A stretch of 64,000 nt of DNA from CAYXZO01 sp964469505. Lineage in GTDB: Bacteria > Fidelibacterota > UBA8477 > JABMPR01. Below, in pieces: positions 54,674 through 62,381 of this stretch. A model generated the notes under the pieces. It saw nothing but the letters and a program-made list of their open reading frames with translations, searched no databases and was not told the DNA's origin. A program made the translations under genes and the position numbers. Every line of letters starts with the position of its first letter. Within the stretch, counting starts at the first letter, position 1. Location: assembly GCA_964469505.1 (NCBI GenBank), contig CAYXZO010000001.1, positions 62,001 through 126,000 of the forward strand. Direction: 5' to 3'.

Positions 54674-54765
54674 ACGATTTACATTCGCGGAGTACACATT
54701 TTGTTCCCTTCTGGAGGGAAATTAAAGGATACCGTTCCGCAAGTCAAATACCGGTCTTTAACAAT

Positions 54766-54790
54766 AAAAAAAGCCCCAAAACGGGGCTTT
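54766..54790 (-). terminator. Rho-independent terminator of the microcompartment shell gene
   Basis: Reading leftward, AAGCCCC pairs with GGGGCTT around a GTTTT loop and is followed by a run of T (TTTTTATT). It lies 23 bp beyond the BMC gene stop. It closes a one-gene transcription unit before the outer-membrane protease gene. Confidence 0.9.
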
Positions 54791-54812
54791 TTGGATAATG
54801 TTGAGTTTGAAA

Positions 54813-55127
54813 TTACTTAGCTTTCTTGGTTTCGCTTTCCGTTTTCTCAGCGGAGGGCAAAATCATTTCCACATCCGTATGGGGACGAGGAATGACGTGC
54901 ACTGAGACCAGTTCGCCCACTTTTTCCGCTGCAGCGGCTCCGGCGTCGGTCGCTGCTTTGACAGCACCCACGTCGCCTCTGACCATTACCGTCACGAACC
55001 CTCCCCCGATCTTCTCTTTACCGATCAGGCGAACATTGGCGGCCTTGACCATTGCATCGGCAGCCTCGATGGCGCCAACCAGTCCGCGGGTTTCGATCAT
55101 ACCCAATGCATCTAATGTAACTGCCAC
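54813..55127 (-). CDS. Orphan bacterial microcompartment shell protein (BMC-H, EutM/PduA-like)
   Basis: A 104-residue single BMC domain. The GTG at 55127 is chosen because TTTGGAGGG lies about five bases upstream and the product then starts [17 protein letters not shown] as in EutM/PduA. A longer frame to 55196 would begin inside the promoter. Further family marks are [59 protein letters not shown] and a Lys/Glu-rich tail ([13 protein letters not shown]). BMC-H proteins form hexameric tiles with a central pore in protein shells that enclose enzymes. No pentamer vertex, trimer or signature enzyme is adjacent. The gene has its own promoter and terminator, so it is a stand-alone unit. Confidence 0.93.
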   Translation of the reverse strand: MAVTLDALGMIETRGLVGAIEAADAMVKAANVRLIGKEKIGGGFVTVMVRGDVGAVKAATDAGAAAAEKVGELVSVHVIPRPHTDVEMILPSAEKTESETKKAK

Positions 55128-55167
55128 AGTACCCTCCAAACCTTCCGTTTTACCATCATCAGATAGC

Positions 55168-55196
55168 ATTTTAACCTTGGGGCGGAATATTGTCAA
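55168..55196 (-). promoter_or_regulatory. Sigma-70-type promoter of the BMC shell gene
   Basis: On the minus strand TTGACA (55191-55196) is followed after exactly 17 bp by TAAAAT (55168-55173). The -35 box is consensus and the -10 differs from consensus at one position. Transcription would begin near 55161, giving a leader of about 34 bases with GGAGGG just before the GTG at 55127. Confidence 0.85.
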
Positions 55197-55275
55197 TGAA
55201 TTTAAAAGCTTTAATCATCGTCGGAAAAGTCATATTTTCGCTGGTAGGTAGTATTCCAAACCATTAATTATACGT

Positions 55276-56043
55276 ATGGATCAACGCCCGGCTTACTTCA
55301 TTTCAGACGTACATCTACCGTTCGCTCCCCAAGGCGAGGATCTACTTCGCGCTAAAGAATTAACCGCTTTACTGGACCAGGTATATCAGGAGCAGGCGGC
55401 TTTGTTCATTTTAGGAGATTTATTCGACTTCTATTTCGAATACCGCTACGTGGTGACCAAAGGCTATTTTGCGATATACGATAAACTCTATCAGCTGACC
55501 CAAAGCAAACTGCCGGTGCACTATGTAGTGGGTAATCATGACTTCTGGGTGGGTGAATTCCTGGAGCAACAACTGGGAGTAACGGTCCATCGCGAACGGG
55601 TGAAATTAGACTTTAGCGGCAAAACTTTCCTCTTGGACCATGGTGACGGGCTATACCCCAAAGACTGGTCCTACCGTTTACTTAAGCGGTTCATCAGACA
55701 CCCGTGGATTGTGACCACTTTCCGCTGGATTCATCCCGATTTCGGCCACGCCGTGGCTAGGTTGGTTTCCCACCAAAGCCGCCAATGGAACAGTGAGGAA
55801 GATGCTGAACTGAAAGATCGCATCCGGGAGAATATCAAACTGGCCAGGGAATACTTTCAGAATGGAGTGGATTTCTTCATCACGGCCCACGTCCATTTGC
55901 CGTGGCGGGAGGAGGTGGGAAACGGTGTCTTTCTCACCATTGGTGACTTCATCAACCACTTCACTTATGGCTATTTCGACGGATTAAATCTACAACTTAA
56001 ACAGTGGCCCCTTAAGTATCTGTCCCATAGGGATTTACCTTGA
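55276..56043 (+). CDS. lpxH: UDP-2,3-diacylglucosamine diphosphatase-like calcineurin phosphoesterase
   Basis: A 255-residue metallophosphatase. The five blocks of the fold are in order: FISDVHLP (Asp11, His13), LGDLFDFYFEYRYV (Asp48), VVGNHDFW (Asn87, His88), LLDHGDGL near 122 and TAHVHLPW near 210. The LFDFYFEYR stretch and the C-terminal helix fit LpxH, which cleaves UDP-2,3-diacylglucosamine to lipid X in lipid A synthesis at the inner membrane face. This supports a lipopolysaccharide-bearing outer membrane. It is divergent from the BMC gene. No clear ribosome site is seen before ATG 55276. Confidence 0.85.
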   Translation: MDQRPAYFISDVHLPFAPQGEDLLRAKELTALLDQVYQEQAALFILGDLFDFYFEYRYVVTKGYFAIYDKLYQLTQSKLPVHYVVGNHDFWVGEFLEQQLGVTVHRERVKLDFSGKTFLLDHGDGLYPKDWSYRLLKRFIRHPWIVTTFRWIHPDFGHAVARLVSHQSRQWNSEEDAELKDRIRENIKLAREYFQNGVDFFITAHVHLPWREEVGNGVFLTIGDFINHFTYGYFDGLNLQLKQWPLKYLSHRDLP

Positions 56044-56086
56044 CTTTATCCCTTAATGGGCCTAAAATGCCCTTTGCAACCGGGAA

Positions 56087-57211
56087 ATGGGATTGAAAAA
56101 CAAATCCAAATCGAGAGGTAAGCGTGGTCGCACTCTGCGCTGGCTGCTATTACTGACACCTCTCCTATTGACCTTTTGTACCGCCAGTAAAGAAGTAACC
56201 AAAGATACAATCGATGAGCTGTACAAAAAGTATCGCAAAGGCAAAAAACAAGCGGTAAACAATCTCGTTAAGTATTATAAAGACCCCAACCTGCCGCAAG
56301 ATATCCGTCTGGCAGCCCTGAAACGGATAATAGATACCAACGACCCGGTGGCATTTGAAGCTCTGCGCCTTTCGGTACGCAAAGGGGAAGGAATCAATTA
56401 CGATCTGTACTTAACCATGATCCAGGCCCTGTCCACCACTAAAGATCCCGACAATGTCAAGGCGGTACTGGCGGGGCTCAATAAACTGCACCAGGGTTAT
56501 GTCAAGGCCCGAAACGAGATTTTACGTCTGGTGCGGGATCAAACCGATGAAAAAGCGGTAGGTCTGCTCCTGAGCTTATACGCCGAGGCCAAGGAAGATT
56601 TCATAGCGCTACAGCAAACCATCACCCTCAGTCTGGGTAAAATGGAAGATGCCCGGGTCGTACCGGTGCTTATGGCCATCGCTTCCGATCCCAAGATACC
56701 ATTGCATATTCGCAACGAAGCTGTGGACGCACTGGCGCGTAAGAATGATCCAGCCGTGGCGGAACTACTGGCCAAAATGCTACAAGATCCGCGCACCCAA
56801 TCCCAGATCAAGCGGTTAGCCATTTCAGCCACTGATGAACTCAAGGACGAGCGCCTGATTCTAGCATTACTAGAAGCGTTGAATAATGAGCGGTTAACCT
56901 ACACCAGCATGGTGGAAAGTATAACCCGCGCTCTGGGGAATTATGACGATCCCCGCCTGAAGCCGGTATTGTTACAAGTGGCTAGAGAACAGGCTTTGCC
57001 AACGAGAATCAGACGTCGGGCTTTGAAAGCTTTGGTTAAATACAAGGACCGTCAGGTGGCATTAAAGCTGATTCGAATGCTTCGGAAACCAGAGAATTTT
57101 GTCTTTTACCGGGACATCCAGGCTGTCGTGAACGCCATCGGAGATAAAGATCTGATTACCACCATGGAAGCCACTGCCCTCCAAGCCCAACAAATCTGGG
57201 AAACGCTGTGA
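56087..57211 (+). CDS. HEAT-repeat exported protein, probable lipoprotein
   Basis: A 374-residue protein. A basic start (KNKSKSRGKRGRTLR) and span (WLLLLTPLLLTFC) precede Cys31; the residue before Cys is Phe, so lipidation is possible but not standard. The rest is helical with HEAT-like units of about 35 residues, for example DIRLAALKRIIDTNDPVAFEALR, VPVLMAIASDPKIPLHIRNEAVDAL and KPVLLQVAREQALPTRIRRRALKAL. HEAT arrays bind other proteins. Its stop overlaps the GTG start of the next gene (GTGA), so the two proteins probably act together. Function is unknown. Confidence 0.75.
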   Translation: MGLKNKSKSRGKRGRTLRWLLLLTPLLLTFCTASKEVTKDTIDELYKKYRKGKKQAVNNLVKYYKDPNLPQDIRLAALKRIIDTNDPVAFEALRLSVRKGEGINYDLYLTMIQALSTTKDPDNVKAVLAGLNKLHQGYVKARNEILRLVRDQTDEKAVGLLLSLYAEAKEDFIALQQTITLSLGKMEDARVVPVLMAIASDPKIPLHIRNEAVDALARKNDPAVAELLAKMLQDPRTQSQIKRLAISATDELKDERLILALLEALNNERLTYTSMVESITRALGNYDDPRLKPVLLQVAREQALPTRIRRRALKALVKYKDRQVALKLIRMLRKPENFVFYRDIQAVVNAIGDKDLITTMEATALQAQQIWETL

Positions 57212-58038
57212 GAAAAAGGCACCTGAGAATATTATTTAGCCTGGTGCTGGCTTTCTTCCTGATTCAGGGAGGAACCGCCCAATCCGGCGATAAAACCAGT
57301 AAAGGAACCAAGAAGGAAACAAAGAGCACCAAGCCATCCAAAGATACCAGCACCTCACCTTCCGCTGGGGGTAGAGAGTTTTTCCCTACCACCTATCAGT
57401 ACAAGTCCGGTGAGGCTTATTATGATGAACTTAAAAGGCGGGTAGACAGCCTTCAGGACGCCCTGGATGTAATCCGGGTCCGTCTTAGTGAGTACGACCG
57501 GCTTAGCCTTCCCCAGATTCGTAAAGAAATAAAACACATGCTTAATCTACCCGAAAAAGTGAGCCGGATAATACTGAAAAACGGCACCATTGTTGAGGGT
57601 AAGATTCGCAACGAAACCCTGGACGTATTGACAGTTCAAACTCCCATCGGGATTTTAAGAATTGAAAAGCAAAATGTTAAACGAGTAATTCCGTACGAGA
57701 ATTTACACGCCAAAGTGGTACTCAAAGGTGATTTCGAGGATCAGTATTACCTCACGAAGCGCGTTTTTCGAGGCCGTTTGAAAAATACTGGTCAGCGTAG
57801 GGCGGATTTCGTACGCATAATTTTCAAATTACACAACAAATCTACCCAGGTAGTGGCAAAGGATTCAGCCTTCGTTAATGGTAAAGAAGTAACCTTTTTT
57901 TCGGGGGTAGTAAGCACTTCCTCACTAGATCCGGGAGCTGAAGGTGAATTTGAAGTAACTGTTCACTTGCCTCCCGGTGTTAAAATGAATACTATATCAT
58001 ATGTTACATACAAGGTACACTACGAAGAGTTCGAATAA
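57208..58038 (+). CDS. Secreted protein with LSm-like and FxLYD-like domains
   Basis: A 276-residue protein starting at a GTG that overlaps the HEAT-repeat gene stop. Residues 1-25 are a signal peptide (ILFSLVLAFFLIQGGTAQS), followed by a Lys/Ser/Thr-rich linker. A short coil (YDELKRRVDSLQDALDVIRVRL) precedes an LSm-like or SH3-like strand set (IILKNGTIVEGKIRNETLDVL, IGILRIEKQNVKRVIPY). The C-terminal part resembles FxLYD domains (RGRLKNTGQRRADFVRIIFKL, FVNGKEVTF, DPGAEGEFEVTVHLPP). No enzyme motif is visible. It is followed by two hairpins, the second a strong terminator at 58152-58180. Confidence 0.7.
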   Translation: MRKRHLRILFSLVLAFFLIQGGTAQSGDKTSKGTKKETKSTKPSKDTSTSPSAGGREFFPTTYQYKSGEAYYDELKRRVDSLQDALDVIRVRLSEYDRLSLPQIRKEIKHMLNLPEKVSRIILKNGTIVEGKIRNETLDVLTVQTPIGILRIEKQNVKRVIPYENLHAKVVLKGDFEDQYYLTKRVFRGRLKNTGQRRADFVRIIFKLHNKSTQVVAKDSAFVNGKEVTFFSGVVSTSSLDPGAEGEFEVTVHLPPGVKMNTISYVTYKVHYEEFE

Positions 58039-58083
58039 ACGTAGGGTACCTTCTTTGACAATCGGCTTCTATACGACCTGCTA

Positions 58084-58126
58084 AGCATAAAGGGGGCTCA
58101 TCCCCACCGAGCCCCTCCTTTATGCT
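58084..58126. repeat. Long imperfect hairpin downstream of the HEAT/FxLYD pair
   Basis: AGCATAAAG...GGGGCTC and GAGCCCC..CTTTATGCT pair over some 16 bases with a two-base bulge and a 9-nt loop. There is no T-run after it on either strand. It may protect the 3' end of the transcript, which terminates at the next hairpin. Confidence 0.6.
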
Positions 58127-58151
58127 GACTGCAATGGTGTTACATATACAG

Positions 58152-58180
58152 AAGCGCCCCTAAATGGGGCGCTTTTTTTT
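58152..58180 (+). terminator. Strong Rho-independent terminator
   Basis: AAGCGCCCC pairs perfectly with GGGGCGCTT around a TAAAT loop and is followed by six further T on the plus strand. It ends the lpxH/HEAT/FxLYD strand before the convergent TonB-receptor-like gene. Confidence 0.93.
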
Positions 58181-58220
58181 ACCACCTCATCCGCCAGATT
58201 GGGTCTGTTAAATGAGTCTG

Positions 58221-60425
58221 TTAAAACTGAAAATTAAAGCTGACGGAAACGAAAGCCGGCAGTAGCGAGAAGCTCCGGTCAGTAAGTGAAGTCATCACCC
58301 AGGCATCTACGGGATAGGAAGTCGACTCGGAGTGCAGCAGATTGTAGAATCTTAGGGCTACTGAGCCCTGTAGCCCTTGATAATGGAATTGGCGAAATAA
58401 TGTGGCATCCACTCGGAAGTATGCCGGTGCCACCCGGATTTTTTGATCCCGGTCCAAGTATCTCTTGCCCGCTGCTGCCAAAGCCGTCACCCGATAGCCG
58501 GTAAACAATCCTTTCGCTTGACCTTTCAGGTCGCCCAGCAATACCTGGGGACGATAAGCCGGAGCCGGCCAGGTTACGGCTCCGTGATGCACCTGGTCGT
58601 ATGATAGTTGATACTGAATTCGTCCTGTAACTTTCCCTATCCGCTTTTCGAGCTCCGCTGTGAAACGGATCATGCTTCGTTCCAGACCGGTGATGGCGAA
58701 ACTGCTGATTCTACGAGTACTGCCAGTCCAGGTTGAGTCGAAAATCGCCGCATCCGACGCAAAGGCGGTTTCCAAAGCCGCTTGGAGACGATAACCCACC
58801 GCTGGAATCCAGAACCCTTTGACCGAGGAGCTCCAGACGATGGGAGTACCACTGGAATTATCAACTGGGACAAAAAAATCGTACAACGGTTGTGCTGCGG
58901 CAGTGGGCAGGGAGAACGAAAAACTTTGCAAACTGAAACGGCCTATATTGAATTGGCCTCCGTAAATATTAGAAGGCGTCCAGAACACCAGCAGCCGGGG
59001 GTTAAAATTGAACTCACTGGTGGCCGAATTGTATTGTAAATCTACCGCTCCTTTTGCACGCCAGTAAGGTGTTATAGTACGAGTGTAACTGGCTTGCATG
59101 GCACTCAGCCAGTGATTACCGGTTGTCAGGTTTGAGCCGTTTACCCTATCAAAGATCGGTTTTCGATACTGGAGGAACAGAGCCCCAGTTACCCGGTTAT
59201 TGGTGTGCAGGTAATAATCGTTCTCGAAGGACAGACCCCAGATACGCCAATCGTTGGTCAAGTCATAGTTAAAAGGTATGCCATAGGCAAATGGAATTCG
59301 GGTGTTGTACAAATCGGCATGGTAGCGCGTAGTGAAAAAGCGCAGCCAGGAAGACCACTGTGGAGAAAAACGATGCTGCAGGTTGGTAATGAAAAAGCTG
59401 GAGCGCCAGTCGGAGATGGCGTGGTAATCATCTTTCGCTAACCAGGATAGTTTGTCGTAAGTCAGTAGGAAACTGCTGGAAAGAACCGTCAATGGTGAAA
59501 TGTCCCAGGTGAACTTACCGTTAAGATCATAGAAATAGTAATCCGGGGCCTGGCGGTAAAGGCCACCTGCGATCCGTTTGGGATTTAAAGAGTAAATGCC
59601 GTCGAAATCCGCTCGCCGACCGCTGAAATACCAGGAGCCGCCCAGCACATGGGGACCGCTCAATGTTAGGCTGCTTTCCAACAAGCCTATTCGTCCCTTC
59701 CCCACTAACTGAGAACGATTTCCATCGTTGTAGATCATTTCCACCACTTGCTGCTCATCCATGCCCGGTTTCTGCTCAACGCCCCAGGGATGGTGAGTCA
59801 CAAGCTTTACCGCTTCCAAGTTGTAGGGTGGATAAACCGAATATTGGTGATGTGGCGACGGTACCGGTACCCCGTCGATTTCATAGGCCACGTAATCGCT
59901 AGCCAATGGCAACCATTTCAGGGGCGGCGCCAGATGGACCGGATAGGTTGGGGCCCAATCCACATTTAGCTCCATTGGAGAAATGGGAGTAGGCACTAGA
60001 AGGGAATCCCCGCCCCAATAAGCGGGTTCCACCGAAGGACGCACCAATTGAGAATCCTGGACCACCACCTCCTCTAGCTTTAACGAGCGCGGCTCCAGAG
60101 CTATGGCTAGGACCACATGGGAATCACCGTTGTAAACCACCGTCTGTCGGTAAGGTTTGAAACCGATGTAGGAACAGATTACGGTGAAAGAATCCTGATT
60201 GATACTGCCGAGGAAAAAATAGCCGTCCACATTGCTGGTGGTCCCTAAATAGGTATCCTTGATAACAATGTTAGCGTAAGGTAGAGGCTCCAACGAACTG
60301 GCGTTGCGAACCGTACCGGAGATGGACTCCACCCTTTGGGCCAGAACCAAAGACGGTAGAATCAGAAACCAAGCAAAAACCGTCGACTTGCGTGGGAACC
60401 AAAATGAGAATGTCATTCGCTTCAT
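58221..60425 (-). CDS. TonB-dependent-receptor-like outer-membrane protein with CarboxypepD-like N-terminal domain
   Basis: About 734 residues from the ATG at 60425, five bases after the nitroreductase stop; an ATG at 60455 would overlap that gene. The signal (STVFAWFLILPSLVLAQ) is followed by a carboxypeptidase-regulatory-like domain (ISGTVRNASSLEPLPYANIVIKDTYLGTTSN, GYFFLGS). A short plug-like part (LKLEEVVVQDSQL, DYVAYEIDGVPVPSP) leads to a barrel ending in SVSFNFQF. The N-terminal domain and ending are as in SusC-type or other TonB-dependent receptors, but the plug appears reduced and no TonB box is obvious. It may import a ligand or act only as a barrel. No SusD partner is present. Confidence 0.75.
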   Translation of the reverse strand: MKRMTFSFWFPRKSTVFAWFLILPSLVLAQRVESISGTVRNASSLEPLPYANIVIKDTYLGTTSNVDGYFFLGSINQDSFTVICSYIGFKPYRQTVVYNGDSHVVLAIALEPRSLKLEEVVVQDSQLVRPSVEPAYWGGDSLLVPTPISPMELNVDWAPTYPVHLAPPLKWLPLASDYVAYEIDGVPVPSPHHQYSVYPPYNLEAVKLVTHHPWGVEQKPGMDEQQVVEMIYNDGNRSQLVGKGRIGLLESSLTLSGPHVLGGSWYFSGRRADFDGIYSLNPKRIAGGLYRQAPDYYFYDLNGKFTWDISPLTVLSSSFLLTYDKLSWLAKDDYHAISDWRSSFFITNLQHRFSPQWSSWLRFFTTRYHADLYNTRIPFAYGIPFNYDLTNDWRIWGLSFENDYYLHTNNRVTGALFLQYRKPIFDRVNGSNLTTGNHWLSAMQASYTRTITPYWRAKGAVDLQYNSATSEFNFNPRLLVFWTPSNIYGGQFNIGRFSLQSFSFSLPTAAAQPLYDFFVPVDNSSGTPIVWSSSVKGFWIPAVGYRLQAALETAFASDAAIFDSTWTGSTRRISSFAITGLERSMIRFTAELEKRIGKVTGRIQYQLSYDQVHHGAVTWPAPAYRPQVLLGDLKGQAKGLFTGYRVTALAAAGKRYLDRDQKIRVAPAYFRVDATLFRQFHYQGLQGSVALRFYNLLHSESTSYPVDAWVMTSLTDRSFSLLPAFVSVSFNFQF

Positions 60426-60430
60426 CGAAG

Positions 60431-61051
60431 TCAGTGCTCCATTGCTTTTTTCCATGAACCATCCAGGGACACTATTTGTTCCAAGGGTATCCGTTCCCTT
60501 GGGGCCGTTTCTTGCTGTTTTTGTTTGGGCGGAAGAGTTGCTGCGGCTGCCTCGGAACGTTGGCCAATTGCCACCAGCACGGGAATCAGATAATCTGAGG
60601 GCAAAGCAAGCACTTTCTTCAACTCACCAGCTTTAAAGCCCCCCAGAATATGGGCTGCCAGCCCTAAACTGACGGCTTGCAGCACCATATTCTCAGTAGC
60701 CAGACCACATTCAAATAAGGCATTACCATTGGGTTTCCCGTTGCGCTGGAAGAAAGGCCGGCAAACAACAATCACAATCAACGCGGCTGATTTCACCCAT
60801 TCGTTACCGGCCATAAGAGTACTTTCAACCAGTTTTCGAGCAGGGTCATCACGATCAACAAACAGGAAACGCCAGGGCTGATCATTATAACCTGAAGGAG
60901 CCCAACGAGCCGCTTCAGCGAGGGCCAGCTTCTGTTCTTTTGTAATTCCCACTTGCGGATCAAAGGCCCGAGTACTCCATCTCTGGGCCATTTCCTTCAT
61001 TATCGGCACTACTGTGACAGCCGTCTTACTATTCCCCTGCGCCTTACTCAT
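60431..61051 (-). CDS. Nitroreductase-family flavoprotein
   Basis: A 206-residue protein. The ATG at 61051 has GGGAGAA eight bases upstream and is preferred to a TTG one codon earlier. FMN-binding segments are RWSTRAFDP near residue 26, AARWAPSGYNDQPWRFLFVD near 48 and an AAHILGGFK stretch near 135. Members reduce nitro groups, quinones or enones with NAD(P)H, and natural substrates are often unknown. It may be linked to the nearby MarR regulator and flavin reductase, a setting often tied to response to toxic aromatics or quinones, but no operator is evident. Confidence 0.9.
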   Translation of the reverse strand: MSKAQGNSKTAVTVVPIMKEMAQRWSTRAFDPQVGITKEQKLALAEAARWAPSGYNDQPWRFLFVDRDDPARKLVESTLMAGNEWVKSAALIVIVVCRPFFQRNGKPNGNALFECGLATENMVLQAVSLGLAAHILGGFKAGELKKVLALPSDYLIPVLVAIGQRSEAAAATLPPKQKQQETAPRERIPLEQIVSLDGSWKKAMEH

Positions 61052-61176
61052 CAATTAGTTCTCCCTTCACTCCCATGCACATTGCCGCTATAGGATTCAT
61101 TAACGCATTATTCTTGTGAGTTTGAAGCAATTTCCGCACACCAATAAAGATAACCCCCCGCTACTTACATGGTTCC

Positions 61177-61205
61177 TTAAAAAAACCCGGCCCAAGGGTC
61201 GGGTT
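61177..61205 (-). terminator. Rho-independent terminator after the MarR gene
   Basis: Reading leftward, AACCCGACC pairs with GGCCGGGTT, with one G-T wobble and a 4-nt loop, followed by a run of seven T. It lies between the MarR gene end at 61267 and the nitroreductase start, so the nitroreductase must have its own promoter in the next 125 bp. Confidence 0.85.
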
Positions 61206-61266
61206 AACCAATTGATATCACAGATCCTTAGTCAGGATCTGATGAAAATACGGGAGGATTTTGAGC

Positions 61267-61758
61267 CTACTCAGGGGTGATGGCCAGCCATTCCTTAATG
61301 GCTTTATGCATCAGAGACACGCCCTTAAAAATAGTCTCTCGCTCAGAGGGACTGTAAGGTGCAAGAATCTGCTGGTGGAGGTCTTCATAGAGAGAAATCA
61401 GGCGTTCTTTCATCTTCAAACCAGCATCCGTTAATTCCACGTCAACATACCGACGATCCTCCGCCGATTGACGCCTCTGGACCAATCCTCTAAAGAAGAG
61501 CCCGTCCACTATTCGAGTTAAACGGCTGGGAGAAAGGTTAAGACCTGTGGCCAGGTCCTGAAGGTTGTAATGTTCCCCGGGTTCCATAATTCTAAGGCAG
61601 CGAAATTCAGAAACCCGAATGCGGTTCATTTTGCAGAAGACCTTTTCCTTGGCTTCGCAACATCGCAGAAGATCAAAGGTGAGGTCAGTTAAAACCCGGG
61701 CCTGCCGGCGTAATTCTTCATCCGCCTGGTTTTGGTTTACTCGCGGTACAGTTTCCAT
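61267..61758 (-). CDS. MarR-family transcriptional regulator
   Basis: A 163-residue protein from the ATG at 61758, which has GAGAGGG seven bases upstream; the longer frame to 61809 has no ribosome site. The winged helix is typical: VSEFRCLRIMEPGEHYNLQDLATGLNLSPSRLTRIVDGLFFRGLVQR followed by the wing RRQSAEDRRYVDVELTDAG. Long helices at both ends make the dimer. Cysteines in LLRCCEAKEKVFCKM could sense redox state, which is an inference. It is divergent from the flavin reductase gene with a 107-bp gap, suggesting it regulates that gene and itself. No clear palindrome is visible there. Confidence 0.9.
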   Translation of the reverse strand: METVPRVNQNQADEELRRQARVLTDLTFDLLRCCEAKEKVFCKMNRIRVSEFRCLRIMEPGEHYNLQDLATGLNLSPSRLTRIVDGLFFRGLVQRRQSAEDRRYVDVELTDAGLKMKERLISLYEDLHQQILAPYSPSERETIFKGVSLMHKAIKEWLAITPE

Positions 61759-61865
61759 AAAACACCCTCTCAGACCAATTGAATGTTTGCTATTTGAAAA
61801 ATGTCGCAAAGATTAGGCCAGCCGATGATCTTAGGGCAGAATTGCTCAACTGAGGGGTAATCCTT

Positions 61866-62381
61866 ATGCAAAAAGAAGTTCCATTCTCACAAGCGAAAGA
61901 GACCAAATATCCCGAACCGGTTCACATTGCTTTGGTGAAAATTGATCGGGAACGTTACAATCCCATAACCTTGGCCTGGGCCATGTACACCAGTATCGAA
62001 CCTCCCATGGTGGCTATTTCGGTGGGATTAGAACGCTTTTCCCATCAATGTTTGGAACGCTGGCCCCAGTTTGTTTTGGTTTATCCCTCGATACATATGT
62101 CTAGGGAGGTAGAATATTTCGGGGCGGTATCGGGTCGAGACGTGGATAAACTGCAAGAGCTCCAAACACCCACCCAGCGGGCAAAATATCTGGACAACGT
62201 ATTGTTAGCCGAAGCCACTGCTAACTTCGAGTGCGAAGTGGTGGGTAAAATCAGAACAGGGGACCATACCATTTTCGTAGGCCGGATTATAGCCGCTCAC
62301 CGCCACGATCCCCCAATCCCCCGCCTGTATTCAGTGCAACGGAGAGTTTTTAGAGGTGTAGTACCGAGCTCTGATGGTTAA
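61866..62381 (+). CDS. Flavin reductase-like FMN-binding protein
   Basis: A 171-residue protein of the DIM6/NTAB class. Visible marks are VKIDRERYNPITLAWAMYTSIEPPMVAISVG (FMN-binding), EYFGAVSGRDVDKL, ANFECEVVGKIRTGDHTIFVGRIIAAH and a C-terminal strand. The normal xxGxxS/T flavin loop reads ISVGLERFSHQCL. Such proteins reduce or bind flavin for a partner enzyme, or act as small oxidoreductases. It is divergent from marR. Its TAA stop shares bases with the TAA of the convergent pyrimidine-nucleoside phosphorylase gene (TTAA at 62378-62381). Confidence 0.85.
   Translation: MQKEVPFSQAKETKYPEPVHIALVKIDRERYNPITLAWAMYTSIEPPMVAISVGLERFSHQCLERWPQFVLVYPSIHMSREVEYFGAVSGRDVDKLQELQTPTQRAKYLDNVLLAEATANFECEVVGKIRTGDHTIFVGRIIAAHRHDPPIPRLYSVQRRVFRGVVPSSDG

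Noticed and set aside
55128..55196. Longer start for the BMC shell protein
   Set aside because: The upstream codons coincide with the TTGACA/TAAAAT promoter, while the GTG at 55127 has a strong ribosome site and gives the usual family N-terminus.
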